NCBI RefSeq assembly: GCF_021648855.1
Contig: NZ_JAKJHX010000065.1
Span: forward strand, 16,757-28,727
Reading direction: 5' to 3'
Origin: Tychonema litorale BBK16
GTDB taxonomy: Bacteria > Cyanobacteriota > Cyanobacteriia > Cyanobacteriales > Microcoleaceae
Length of the DNA stretch: 11,971 nt
Below, piece by piece: positions 1 through 6,616 of this stretch. The stretch's first letter is position 1, and each line of letters begins with the position of its first letter. The notes under the pieces are model-generated. The model did no database searches. It saw nothing but the letters and a program-made list of their open reading frames with translations, and had not been told where the DNA came from. A program made the position numbers and the translations under genes.

Positions 1-148
1 TTGAAGATTTCACCTGATGATTTCTGATCTCAAAATACGCTCTTCGTCCGCGAAGGCGGACATCGTTTGTGTAGCCGCGATTTCCAATCGCCGGGAGCCT
101 CACAAATCACCAATTCCAATTACTAATCTCCTACAAACTATCAAATTT
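1..148. repeat. Dispersed two-hairpin cyanobacterial repeat upstream of cas4
   Basis: This non-coding stretch ahead of cas4 carries two adjacent palindromes: TCCGC-GAAG-GCGGA at 47-60, and GCGATT-TCC-AATCGC at 77-91. The segment at about 43-95 resembles a short repeat I recognise from many filamentous cyanobacterial genomes, although no second copy lies in this window. It reads through in frame with cas4 and would add 44 unrelated residues to the protein, so I treat it as 5' untranslated sequence. The first 27 bases can be read as the last codons of an upstream gene (LKISPDDF then TGA), but that is too short to identify. Confidence 0.55.
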
Positions 149-742
149 ATGAACGATTTTGATTACATTTCGATCGCACTTTTGAACCAATACTCCTACT
201 GTCCCCACCGCTGTTGGCGAATGTCTTGCGCGGGAGAGTTTGCGGACAACCAGTATACCATCGAAGGGACGAGTTTGCACGATCGCGTTCATACTCTCAG
301 TCAAATCAACCGCGATGAAACTTGGCAGGTGCGGGCGATTTGGCTGAAGTCTGAAAAGTATATGCTGATTGGGAAATCGGATTTGATTGAATCAACGGAT
401 GGTGAATTGTATCCCGTCGAGTACAAGCGGGGGCGCAAGGGCGAATGGGATAACGACGAGTTGCAGGTTTGCGCGCAAGCCCTTTGTTTGGAAGAGATGA
501 CTGGAAAAAGTATTGCGACGGGATATGTGTATTACGCGCAGTCTCATCAGCGACAGTTAGTGGAGATTTCTGAGGAGTTGAGACAAGAGGCAATTGTGAC
601 TATTTCGGCAATTCAAACTTTACTGCAAACTGGCAAAATTCCTCCAGCCAATTATAGCAAACGCTGTCAAGGTTGCAGCCTTTATCAGCAATGTTTGCCC
701 CAAGCTGCTGAGAGAGTCCTGCGCTATCAAGAAGCTAATTAA
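149..742 (+). CDS. cas4: CRISPR-associated exonuclease Cas4
   Basis: Cas4 is a RecB-like iron-sulfur nuclease that works with Cas1-Cas2 to trim prespacers and define their PAM end before insertion. The 197-residue product shows the family signatures in order: C18 in YCPHRC, a motif I-like LHDRVH (H44), GKSDLIE (D78), the ExK catalytic motif VEYKRG (E91, K93), a Q-rich helix after it (Q106, Q110), and a C-terminal cluster C173-x2-C176-x5-C182 that with C18 should hold a 4Fe-4S cluster. The ATG at 149 is chosen because the open frame extends upstream only into repeat DNA, and because family members begin just before the YCPxRC motif. cas1 follows after 22 bp on the same strand. The protein appears intact. 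Confidence 0.93.
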   Translation: MNDFDYISIALLNQYSYCPHRCWRMSCAGEFADNQYTIEGTSLHDRVHTLSQINRDETWQVRAIWLKSEKYMLIGKSDLIESTDGELYPVEYKRGRKGEWDNDELQVCAQALCLEEMTGKSIATGYVYYAQSHQRQLVEISEELRQEAIVTISAIQTLLQTGKIPPANYSKRCQGCSLYQQCLPQAAERVLRYQEAN

Positions 743-764
743 ACCTAATTTTTGGGAGTCAATC

Positions 765-1766
765 ATGGGAACACTTTATATCAATCAAGATGATGTGTTT
801 ATCGGGAAAACAGATGAACGGCTGAATGTCAAGGCAAAAAATCAAACGTTACAAGATGTGCCTTTAATTCATTTAGATGGAGTGGTGATTGTGGGACGGG
901 CGACTATTTCCCCGGCTGCGGTTGCAGAATTACTTCAACGGAAAATTCCTCTGACTTTTATCACGGATACTGGTCACTATTTGGGTAAGCTGGAACCGGA
1001 ATTGAGTAAAAACATTTTTGTTCGGAATGCTCAGTGGAAAGCGGCGGGGGAAACTCCCCAAGCTATTCATGTTGTCCAGGGTTTTATTCGGGGGAAATTG
1101 AAGAACTATCGCACGAGTTTATCTCAAACTCAGCGGGAACATTCCGAACTAAATTTAGGTTCGGCAATTACTCAGATTTCAAATGCGATCGCCAAACTTG
1201 ACAAAACTGACAACATTAACTCTTTGCGCGGACACGAGGGTGCTGGGAGTGCGGCGTATTTCGGAGTTTTCAACCAATTAATTCGCGCGGAAGGCTTTGT
1301 GTTTAAACCGCGACACCGCCCAGCTACCGATGCGGTGAATTCTTTGATGAATTTTGCTTACACGCTGCTACGTCACGATGTCCAAAGCGCAATTAATATT
1401 GTGGGATTTGACCCTTATTTAGGATACCTTCATACGCAGCGCTACGGCCGCGTGGGTTTAGCGTTTGATTTGATGGAAGAGTTCCGCCCGTTGGTGGCGG
1501 ATAGTGTAATTCTGAATGCGATTAATCGCCGGATTCTGACGCCGAATGATTTCACTGTGGAACCGCTGAGTAATGTGGTGCGACTGTCGGAAACGGGACG
1601 GAAAGAGTTTTTGAGGTTGTATGAAAAGAAAAAGCAGTCTGAGTTTAAGCATCCAGTTTTGAAGCGTAAGTGCACTTATCAAGAGGCTTTTGAGATTCAG
1701 GGGCGGCTGTTGGCGAAATATTTGATGGGCGAGATTGACAAGTATCCACCTTTAGTTTTGTACTAG
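765..1766 (+). CDS. cas1: CRISPR-associated integrase Cas1
   Basis: Cas1 is the metal-dependent integrase that, as a Cas1-Cas2 complex, inserts new spacers at the leader-proximal repeat. The 333-residue protein has the usual length, with an N-terminal beta-rich part (about 1-80) and the helical catalytic part. Conserved active-site positions are visible: E158 in LRGHEGAGSAAYFG, H223 in GFDPYLGYLHTQRYGR, and the acidic group D235/E238/E239 in LAFDLMEEFRP. A ribosome site GGGAG at 754-758 lies 6 nt before the ATG. The gene sits 22 bp after cas4 and 2 bp before cas2, so all three are probably co-transcribed. The sequence looks like the cyanobacterial type I-D/I-B Cas1 group, but the subtype call is inference. 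Confidence 0.95.
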   Translation: MGTLYINQDDVFIGKTDERLNVKAKNQTLQDVPLIHLDGVVIVGRATISPAAVAELLQRKIPLTFITDTGHYLGKLEPELSKNIFVRNAQWKAAGETPQAIHVVQGFIRGKLKNYRTSLSQTQREHSELNLGSAITQISNAIAKLDKTDNINSLRGHEGAGSAAYFGVFNQLIRAEGFVFKPRHRPATDAVNSLMNFAYTLLRHDVQSAINIVGFDPYLGYLHTQRYGRVGLAFDLMEEFRPLVADSVILNAINRRILTPNDFTVEPLSNVVRLSETGRKEFLRLYEKKKQSEFKHPVLKRKCTYQEAFEIQGRLLAKYLMGEIDKYPPLVLY

Positions 1767-1768
1767 AT

Positions 1769-2044
1769 ATGCACGTTCTGATTTCCTACGATATTTCCGA
1801 AGACAAGCGCCGGACTAAGATTCACAAAATGCTGAAGTCTTATGGGCAGTGGATGCAGTACAGTGTGTTCGAGTGTGCTGATTTGACTGAGACGCAATAC
1901 GCTAAGTTGCGATCGCGCTTAAACAAAGTCATTAAACCGAACGAAGACAGTATTATGTTTTTTCCGCTGTGCGCCTGCTGTCAAGGTAAAATTGAACGTA
2001 TTGGTGGGGTCGTTCCTGCCGATCGCACAATATTTTTTGCCTAG
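1769..2044 (+). CDS. cas2: CRISPR-associated protein Cas2
   Basis: Cas2 is the small ferredoxin-fold protein whose dimer bridges two Cas1 dimers and sets the spacer length during acquisition. The 91-residue product is full length. It starts with the beta1 strand MHVLISYDIS carrying the conserved Asp (D8), continues with the basic helix DKRRTKIHKMLKSYG and the Q-x-SVFEC strand, and ends with the usual IERIGG...TIFF tail. The ATG follows the cas1 stop by 2 bp, which suggests coupled translation. The stop codon abuts a nested inverted repeat that opens the leader, so the 3' end of the cas mRNA may be structured. Confidence 0.94.
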   Translation: MHVLISYDISEDKRRTKIHKMLKSYGQWMQYSVFECADLTETQYAKLRSRLNKVIKPNEDSIMFFPLCACCQGKIERIGGVVPADRTIFFA

Positions 2045-2151
2045 TTTCCGTGAACCGGTAGGTGTTAAAATAGGGGTATCAAATTTTTCGGCTGAAACTC
2101 ATATGCACCAAGAGTTTGATGCCCCTAGTCTGAAAAAACGATTCACGGAAA
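2045..2151 (+). repeat. Nested inverted repeat directly after the cas2 stop
   Basis: The outer arms are a perfect 10-bp pair: TTTCCGTGAA at 2045-2054 and TTCACGGAAA at 2142-2151. Inside them is a 12-bp pair with one mismatch: AGGGGTATCAAA at 2072-2083 and TTTGATGCCCCT at 2115-2126. The spacers between outer and inner arms are nearly equal (17 and 15 nt). As RNA this could fold as an interrupted hairpin covering about 107 nt; as DNA it offers two concentric binding sites. No run of T follows the right arm, so it is not a classic intrinsic terminator. Its role is unknown: transcript processing, attenuation or a leader protein site are all possible. Confidence 0.6.
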
Positions 2152-2204
2152 GTCTGAAAGCTTTGCAGGATAACGTTTTTGGAGTGAGTATGGAAAAGTG
2201 GCGG

Positions 2205-2234
2205 TTGACAAGTCGAAGGGTGGAATGGTACTTT
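2205..2234 (+). promoter_or_regulatory. Candidate pre-crRNA promoter
   Basis: A perfect -35 hexamer TTGACA (2205-2210) is followed after 18 bp by TACTTT (2229-2234). This -10 box matches TATAAT at only three positions but is preceded by TGG, an extended -10 feature. A transcript would start near 2241, about 55 nt before R1, which is typical for CRISPR leaders. The strong -35, the location and the strand support the call; the weak -10 keeps confidence low. Confidence 0.38.
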
Positions 2235-2296
2235 TGTTTTAGGTTCACAGAACTGTACCTTGAAAACCAAATAGAGCAAGGCTTCTGGAGCGGGCG

Positions 2297-5202
2297 GCCG
2301 CAATAAACCTAAATCCCTATCAGGGATTGAAACGCAAGAAAACATATGAGGTAAAAATGTCAGAATACCTTGCCGCAATAAACCTAAATCCCTATCAGGG
2401 ATTGAAACCAACGAAAAGCAGGAATGACTGTAAAAATAGTGGGCCGCAATAAACCTAAATCCCTATCAGGGATTGAAACTAACTCCATTTGCCTTGCTTT
2501 GAGTTCGGCAAACTTGCCGCAATAAACCTAAATCCCTATCAGGGATTGAAACATTTTTTTTCGGGCGAATTAAGGACAGAAATAACACCATAAGCCGCAA
2601 TAAACCTAAATCCCTATCAGGGATTGAAACCTGGTGTGGGTTTGCGCTTGGGGCTGGGCTTTTTGGGCCGCAATAAACCTAAATCCCTATCAGGGATTGA
2701 AACTTTGGCGTTGTTTCTGTGGCATTCGAGGGATATTGGGCCGCAATAAACCTAAATCCCTATCAGGGATTGAAACATCATAAAAGTGATATTAAGTGAT
2801 AGCAATGATAGCCGCAATAAACCTAAATCCCTATCAGGGATTGAAACATCACTTAAATCTTCTGGCGCTTTGGACGGATTTGCCGCAATAAACCTAAATC
2901 CCTATCAGGGATTGAAACCCTCTTTCTCCTCCCCCACCTGCAATTCAAACTGCCGCAATAAACCTAAATCCCTATCAGGGATTGAAACCAGTTATAAACC
3001 GTTTCTTATTAATCCTGCAACTGCCGCAATAAACCTAAATCCCTATCAGGGATTGAAACATGAAAAATCTGGGTCTTGCAAAGTATTTTTTCTCAGCCGC
3101 AATAAACCTAAATCCCTATCAGGGATTGAAACTTGGCGGTTCGCTACCGCCTTCAAATGAAATCTAAATTTCTAGCCGCAATAAACCTAAATCCCTATCA
3201 GGGATTGAAACTTAACTAAATTTCAGCAGGCTCTAAAAAGGAAGGCTCTAGGCCGCAATAAACCTAAATCCCTATCAGGGATTGAAACGTTTGAACCCCT
3301 GGTGTGGGCTTGCGCTTGGGTGCCGGTTTTTTGGGCCGCAATAAACCTAAATCCCTATCAGGGATTGAAACGTTTGAACCCGGCATGAACCCGTAACTAA
3401 ACTAACAGGAGCCGCAATAAACCTAAATCCCTATCAGGGATTGAAACCAGAACCTCGACTATCCAAAAACAACTATGGAAGGCCGCAATAAACCTAAATC
3501 CCTATCAGGGATTGAAACCGACAGCAGCCAGAAGCGCCTTAAATGATCCGAGCCGCAATAAACCTAAATCCCTATCAGGGATTGAAACCTAATCGTTCAC
3601 CCTCGGCATGGTTCAATGCGTAGCCGCAATAAACCTAAATCCCTATCAGGGATTGAAACCCATCACTGCTGGAACTTCTACTGCTTCCACTGCCGCCGCA
3701 ATAAACCTAAATCCCTATCAGGGATTGAAACTTGTCAGTCAAATCGACCGATTTAACTCTCGCGGTCTTCGCCGCAATAAACCTAAATCCCTATCAGGGA
3801 TTGAAACAGTAACAAGCTCCGGGCAGGCGATCGCATTCCGAGCCGCAATAAACCTAAATCCCTATCAGGGATTGAAACCAGTTGTCGCTGTTTTAGCCGC
3901 TAGTTTGGTTTTGTGCCGCAATAAACCTAAATCCCTATCAGGGATTGAAACGCGAAACCCATAAAGCCCAAAAAACCAAAATTAGCCGCAATAAACCTAA
4001 ATCCCTATCAGGGATTGAAACTGATTACGATACAATCGACAAAACGCTTATAGAGCCGCAATAAACCTAAATCCCTATCAGGGATTGAAACTCTCCAAAA
4101 AAAAAGATGACGATGTAGAGGCATTGGCGGCGCGCCGCAATAAACCTAAATCCCTATCAGGGATTGAAACCCGCCTTGATAAGTTGCTACAACACGCGAG
4201 GCCATGCCGCAATAAACCTAAATCCCTATCAGGGATTGAAACCCTGTTCCTAAGTACCACTTGTATTCCCCGGTTAGCCGCAATAAACCTAAATCCCTAT
4301 CAGGGATTGAAACAATGCTGTAAAAGTGTAAACAGTGTAAACAATGTAAACAAGCCGCAATAAACCTAAATCCCTATCAGGGATTGAAACTTTGCCTGAG
4401 TTAATCCACATAAGGACATCGCTGAGCCGCAATAAACCTAAATCCCTATCAGGGATTGAAACGCTATCTTGCTATCAATCCAGATACTATCCGTGTGAGC
4501 CGCAATAAACCTAAATCCCTATCAGGGATTGAAACAAGCACACCATCACAAGGCACTTTATGCACACTTTAGCCGCAATAAACCTAAATCCCTATCAGGG
4601 ATTGAAACCGATTTTGGATTGCCCTAATCGCCATTCACCCCACAAAGCCGCAATAAACCTAAATCCCTATCAGGGATTGAAACATAGCACCAGAAATATC
4701 AACACCTTTCAAGTCAAGCCGCAATAAACCTAAATCCCTATCAGGGATTGAAACATAGTATACTCAACCATAAAGTGATAGCGACCGCAGCCGCAATAAA
4801 CCTAAATCCCTATCAGGGATTGAAACGCTAGGCATCAAAAACAAGAAAACTCAGGCTACAGCCGCAATAAACCTAAATCCCTATCAGGGATTGAAACCAA
4901 AATATCAATCCTCCTTTTGGGATCTGGGGAGGCCGCAATAAACCTAAATCCCTATCAGGGATTGAAACTTACAATCGCATCCGCACATATTTCTAGGAAG
5001 GGGGGGAGGGGGTGAAGCCGCAATAAACCTAAATCCCTATCAGGGATTGAAACCGAGCTCTGCACGTCTCTCACCGATTAACGCGATCGCGCCGCAATAA
5101 ACCTAAATCCCTATCAGGGATTGAAACAACTTCGATTCTAGTCAGCCACAAGAGTCCTGCACCTGGCCGCAATAAACCTAAATCCCTATCAGGGATTGAA
5201 AC
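2297..5202 (+). CRISPR. CRISPR array, 40 repeats of 37 nt and 39 spacers
   Basis: Forty repeats of 37 nt were counted, all identical by eye. Each begins GCCGCAATAA, continues ACCTAAATCC and ends CTATCAGGGATTGAAAC. Repeat positions 16-22 (AATCCCT) and 26-32 (AGGGATT) pair in a 7-bp stem with a 3-nt loop, a Cas6-type hairpin, and the 3' ATTGAAAC would be the 8-nt crRNA handle. The 39 spacers total 1426 nt (mean 36.6, range 33-48). First repeat 2297-2333; last 5166-5202. The leader is on the cas2 side, so spacer 1 (2334-2371) is the newest. The repeat type and the cas4-cas1-cas2 order suggest type I-D, but no effector gene is present to prove it. Open frames across the array merely translate the repeat and are not proteins. 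Confidence 0.98.
3252..3410 (+). other. Irregular CRISPR unit: spacer 14 shares its first 10 nt with spacer 15
   Basis: Repeat 14 is 3252-3288, spacer 14 is 3289-3334 (46 nt), repeat 15 is 3335-3371 and spacer 15 is 3372-3410 (39 nt). Both spacers start with GTTTGAACCC. After those 10 nt spacer 14 has exactly 36 nt, which align without gaps and with matching ends to spacer 5 (2631-2666), with 30 of 36 positions identical. The unit repeat plus GTTTGAACCC (47 bp) is therefore directly duplicated around a normal 36-nt insert. Confidence 0.85.
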
Positions 5203-5234
5203 TTTTTACTTTCAAAAAATTAGCATCAGTAATT

Positions 5235-5265
5235 AATATCGTTTCCGGTTGCATCGGAATTATTT
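5235..5265. repeat. 31-nt dispersed repeat, copy A
   Basis: This 31-nt segment matches a second copy at 10533-10563 at 27 of 31 positions. Shared blocks are AATATC, then TTCCGGTTG, then ATCGGAAT and ATTT. The core holds a small palindrome TTCCG...CGGAA. Two copies 5.3 kb apart in non-coding DNA indicate a dispersed REP-like element. It lies in the array trailer 33 nt after the last CRISPR repeat. Confidence 0.6.
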
Positions 5266-5278
5266 GTAGCCGAAATTA

Positions 5279-5299
5279 GGACACGAGAGTGTCGTGTCC
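5279..5299. repeat. Palindrome GGACACGA/TCGTGTCC in the array trailer
   Basis: Arms GGACACGA (5279-5286) and TCGTGTCC (5292-5299) pair perfectly around a 5-nt loop. The flanking CCTAC and the second GTAGGGA-type palindrome 21 bp further on fit a family of hairpins common in cyanobacterial intergenic DNA. It could stop transcription leaving the array, or reading from the fasciclin gene on the other strand, but neither strand has a clear T-run. Confidence 0.55.
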
Positions 5300-5320
5300 C
5301 TACGGTATTATTTTGGGTAG

Positions 5321-5341
5321 GGAGACGGCACTGCCGTCTCC
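5321..5341. repeat. Strong 10-bp palindrome downstream of the FAS1 gene
   Basis: GGAGACGGCA (5321-5330) and TGCCGTCTCC (5332-5341) are a perfect inverted repeat around one central base. It begins about 20 nt past the stop codon of the fasciclin gene on the minus strand, so it may form the 3' end of that mRNA. With the palindrome at 5279-5299 it separates the converging CRISPR transcript and FAS1 transcript. Confidence 0.55.
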
Positions 5342-5360
5342 TCTATATCCAAGCCTTAGC

Positions 5361-5762
5361 TTACGCAGGAAGCAAAACCGCATCAATAATGTGAATAACA
5401 CCATTATCAGCAGCAACATCGGGTGTTGTAACAGTAGAATCATTGATCTTGACGCCATTGGAAGCATCAATTTTTACAGTTGAACCTTCAACAGTAGTAG
5501 CTGATTTCAACTTGACCACATCAGCAGCCATCACTTTGCCTGAGACTACATGATAAGTCAGGATTTTTGTTAGCTTAGGAATATCCTTAAGCAATGCTTC
5601 AACTGTACCTGCGGGAAGCTTAGCAAAAGCTTCGTCAGTAGGGGCAAAAACTGTGAAGGGTCCAGGGCCTTTGAGAGTATCTACTAAACCCGCAGCAGTA
5701 ACGGCAGCAACCAGGGTTGTGAAAGAGCCAGCCTTAACGGCAGTATCAACAATGTCAGCCAA
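5361..5762 (-). CDS. Single FAS1 (fasciclin) domain protein
   Basis: The product is one FAS1 domain, a fold linked to adhesion and surface roles in other organisms; its function in cyanobacteria is not settled. It shows the FAS1 H1 motif [11 protein letters not shown], the central YHVV, and the H2 motif [11 protein letters not shown] near the C-terminus. I choose a TTG start at 5762 because it gives [14 protein letters not shown], the usual family N-terminus and a 133-residue length, and because AAGGTGA lies 5 nt upstream (5768-5774). A GTG at 5795 in the same frame would add 11 residues without a better ribosome site. No signal peptide is visible with either start, which is odd for a surface-type domain. 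It is probably monocistronic, with 185 nt of AT-rich DNA upstream. Confidence 0.9.
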   Translation of the reverse strand: MADIVDTAVKAGSFTTLVAAVTAAGLVDTLKGPGPFTVFAPTDEAFAKLPAGTVEALLKDIPKLTKILTYHVVSGKVMAADVVKLKSATTVEGSTVKIDASNGVKINDSTVTTPDVAADNGVIHIIDAVLLPA

Positions 5763-5947
5763 GAGAGTCACCTTGTTTTGTAATATGCTTATCACCGTAA
5801 CGCTAAAAAGTAAATTTAGCTACCTAATTTCTTATGCCTTTAGTTCAGTTTCTTTTTTGTGATTTGTTCATAAATATCACTCTAAAGATAGATGACAAAA
5901 TATTAGTAATAGGCATCATATTTATTCACGATAAATAACAGTTGTTT

Positions 5948-6394
5948 TTATACTCTCAACACAGGTCTTTCAGGATTTTCAGGATTAGGAACTAGACGCT
6001 GATTCTTGCAATCTACCAGCAAATCCAAAGTTTCCAACACAGTTTGACCAATTAACACCATATCACCTAAAACCATCGCCGCCTCGATCGTCTCCCGTCC
6101 TTCCATTTCAATCAGAATAGGCCCGGTCAATCCCACTGCTTCTTGTCTCCCATCAGCATATTTAGCTATTTCCTGACTCCGAATTCTTAAGCCCAAGTGT
6201 TCGCAGACTTCTACAGGAATTGCTGTGCGTACAGCACCAGTATCTATCAGTCCTTCTGCTTCATACACGCGCAACAAATTTGGATTGAGCAATCCTCGAC
6301 TCACTAACTCTTCATCAATTGCATTTGTTAGCTTGACTTTAACTCTAACTGCGCCCATGTTTTTGCTGATTTGACTCCGATCGCAATTTATCAT
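5948..6394 (-). CDS. Retropepsin-like (clan AA) aspartic protease
   Basis: A small, single-domain protein of the clan AA aspartic protease type found widely in cyanobacteria, active as a dimer in related families. The active-site motif is EGLIDTGAVRTAIP (D51-T-G), followed by a hydrophobic strand with the flap region, and near the end LIGQTVLETLDLLVDCKNQRLVPNP, the usual second conserved block. The ATG at 6394 has GAGG 8 nt upstream. An ATG at 6358 would give MGAVRVKVKLTNAID, closer to the start of many relatives, but lacks a good ribosome site, so the start is uncertain. The substrate is unknown. No antitoxin or partner gene is adjacent. Confidence 0.8.
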   Translation of the reverse strand: MINCDRSQISKNMGAVRVKVKLTNAIDEELVSRGLLNPNLLRVYEAEGLIDTGAVRTAIPVEVCEHLGLRIRSQEIAKYADGRQEAVGLTGPILIEMEGRETIEAAMVLGDMVLIGQTVLETLDLLVDCKNQRLVPNPENPERPVLRV

Positions 6395-6500
6395 AAAAAT
6401 CGCCTCTCTTTTCGTCTACAAAATCTACCTTTAATTTTAGCTTTAAATTGGTGCAGCCACAGATTTTAACCTGTAAGCTGCAACCGCACCCAAAATATTA

Positions 6501-6595
6501 GAACTTACGCAAAAAAAACCGGTTTCTCTGAAAAATTGTCGATCGCACCGAGAGAGATTAACACAGAAACCGGGTTTTTAACCCTGGGTAAGTCC
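6501..6595. mobile_element. MITE-like element with terminal inverted repeats
   Basis: The left end holds ACTTAC (6503-6508) and, after an A-run, AACCGGTTTCTCT. The right end holds AGAAACCGGGTTTTT (6565-6579) and GTAAGT (6588-6593). These arms are imperfect inverted repeats around about 35 nt of core, with outer bases GA and CC. At about 95 bp without coding capacity this looks like a miniature inverted-repeat element. No convincing target duplication is seen. It lies 21 nt past the pdhA stop, so its hairpin may also end pdhA transcription. Confidence 0.55.
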
Positions 6596-6616
6596 AGGAT
6601 TTAATATTTCTAAAGA

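Larger units (their letters stand above)
2045..2296 (+). promoter_or_regulatory. CRISPR leader region
   Basis: These 252 bp between cas2 and the first repeat are the leader. The side is set by repeat orientation (all repeats end GATTGAAAC), by the adjacent cas2, and by the same strand. An open frame at 1992-2306 overlaps it, but it starts inside cas2 in another frame, resembles no protein I know and runs into the first repeat, so I do not call it a gene. The junction with R1 makes the palindrome GCGGCCGC at 2294-2301. This is where Cas1-Cas2 should attack first when inserting a new spacer. Confidence 0.75.

Noticed and set aside
17..148. 44-residue N-terminal extension of Cas4
   Set aside because: It is encoded by a two-hairpin dispersed repeat, and Cas4 proteins start near the ATG at 149.
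1992..2306. 104-codon open frame from the cas2 end through the leader
   Set aside because: It starts inside cas2 in a different frame, has no family resemblance and ends in the first CRISPR repeat.
2777..2881. Spacer 8 starts with ATCACTTAA, the reverse complement of a 9-mer in adjacent spacer 7
   Set aside because: A 9-nt match in AT-rich sequence over 38 adjacent pairs is not rare enough.
4092..4133. Spacer 25 (42 nt) ends GGCGGCGC, reminiscent of the leader end GCGGGCG; tested as a leader-side misintegration
   Set aside because: The tail does not match the leader sequence base for base, unlike the exact 10-nt match for spacers 14 and 15.
2786..4363. Open frames of roughly 90-125 codons across the CRISPR array, and antisense ones with VSIPDRDLGLLR
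   Set aside because: They only translate the 37-nt repeat and random spacers; the repeating peptide phrases are the repeat itself.
2777..4789. Spacers 7 and 34 share AAGTGATAGC
   Set aside because: With 741 spacer pairs a shared 10-mer somewhere is expected about 0.5 times, and the positions within the spacers do not suggest a mechanism.
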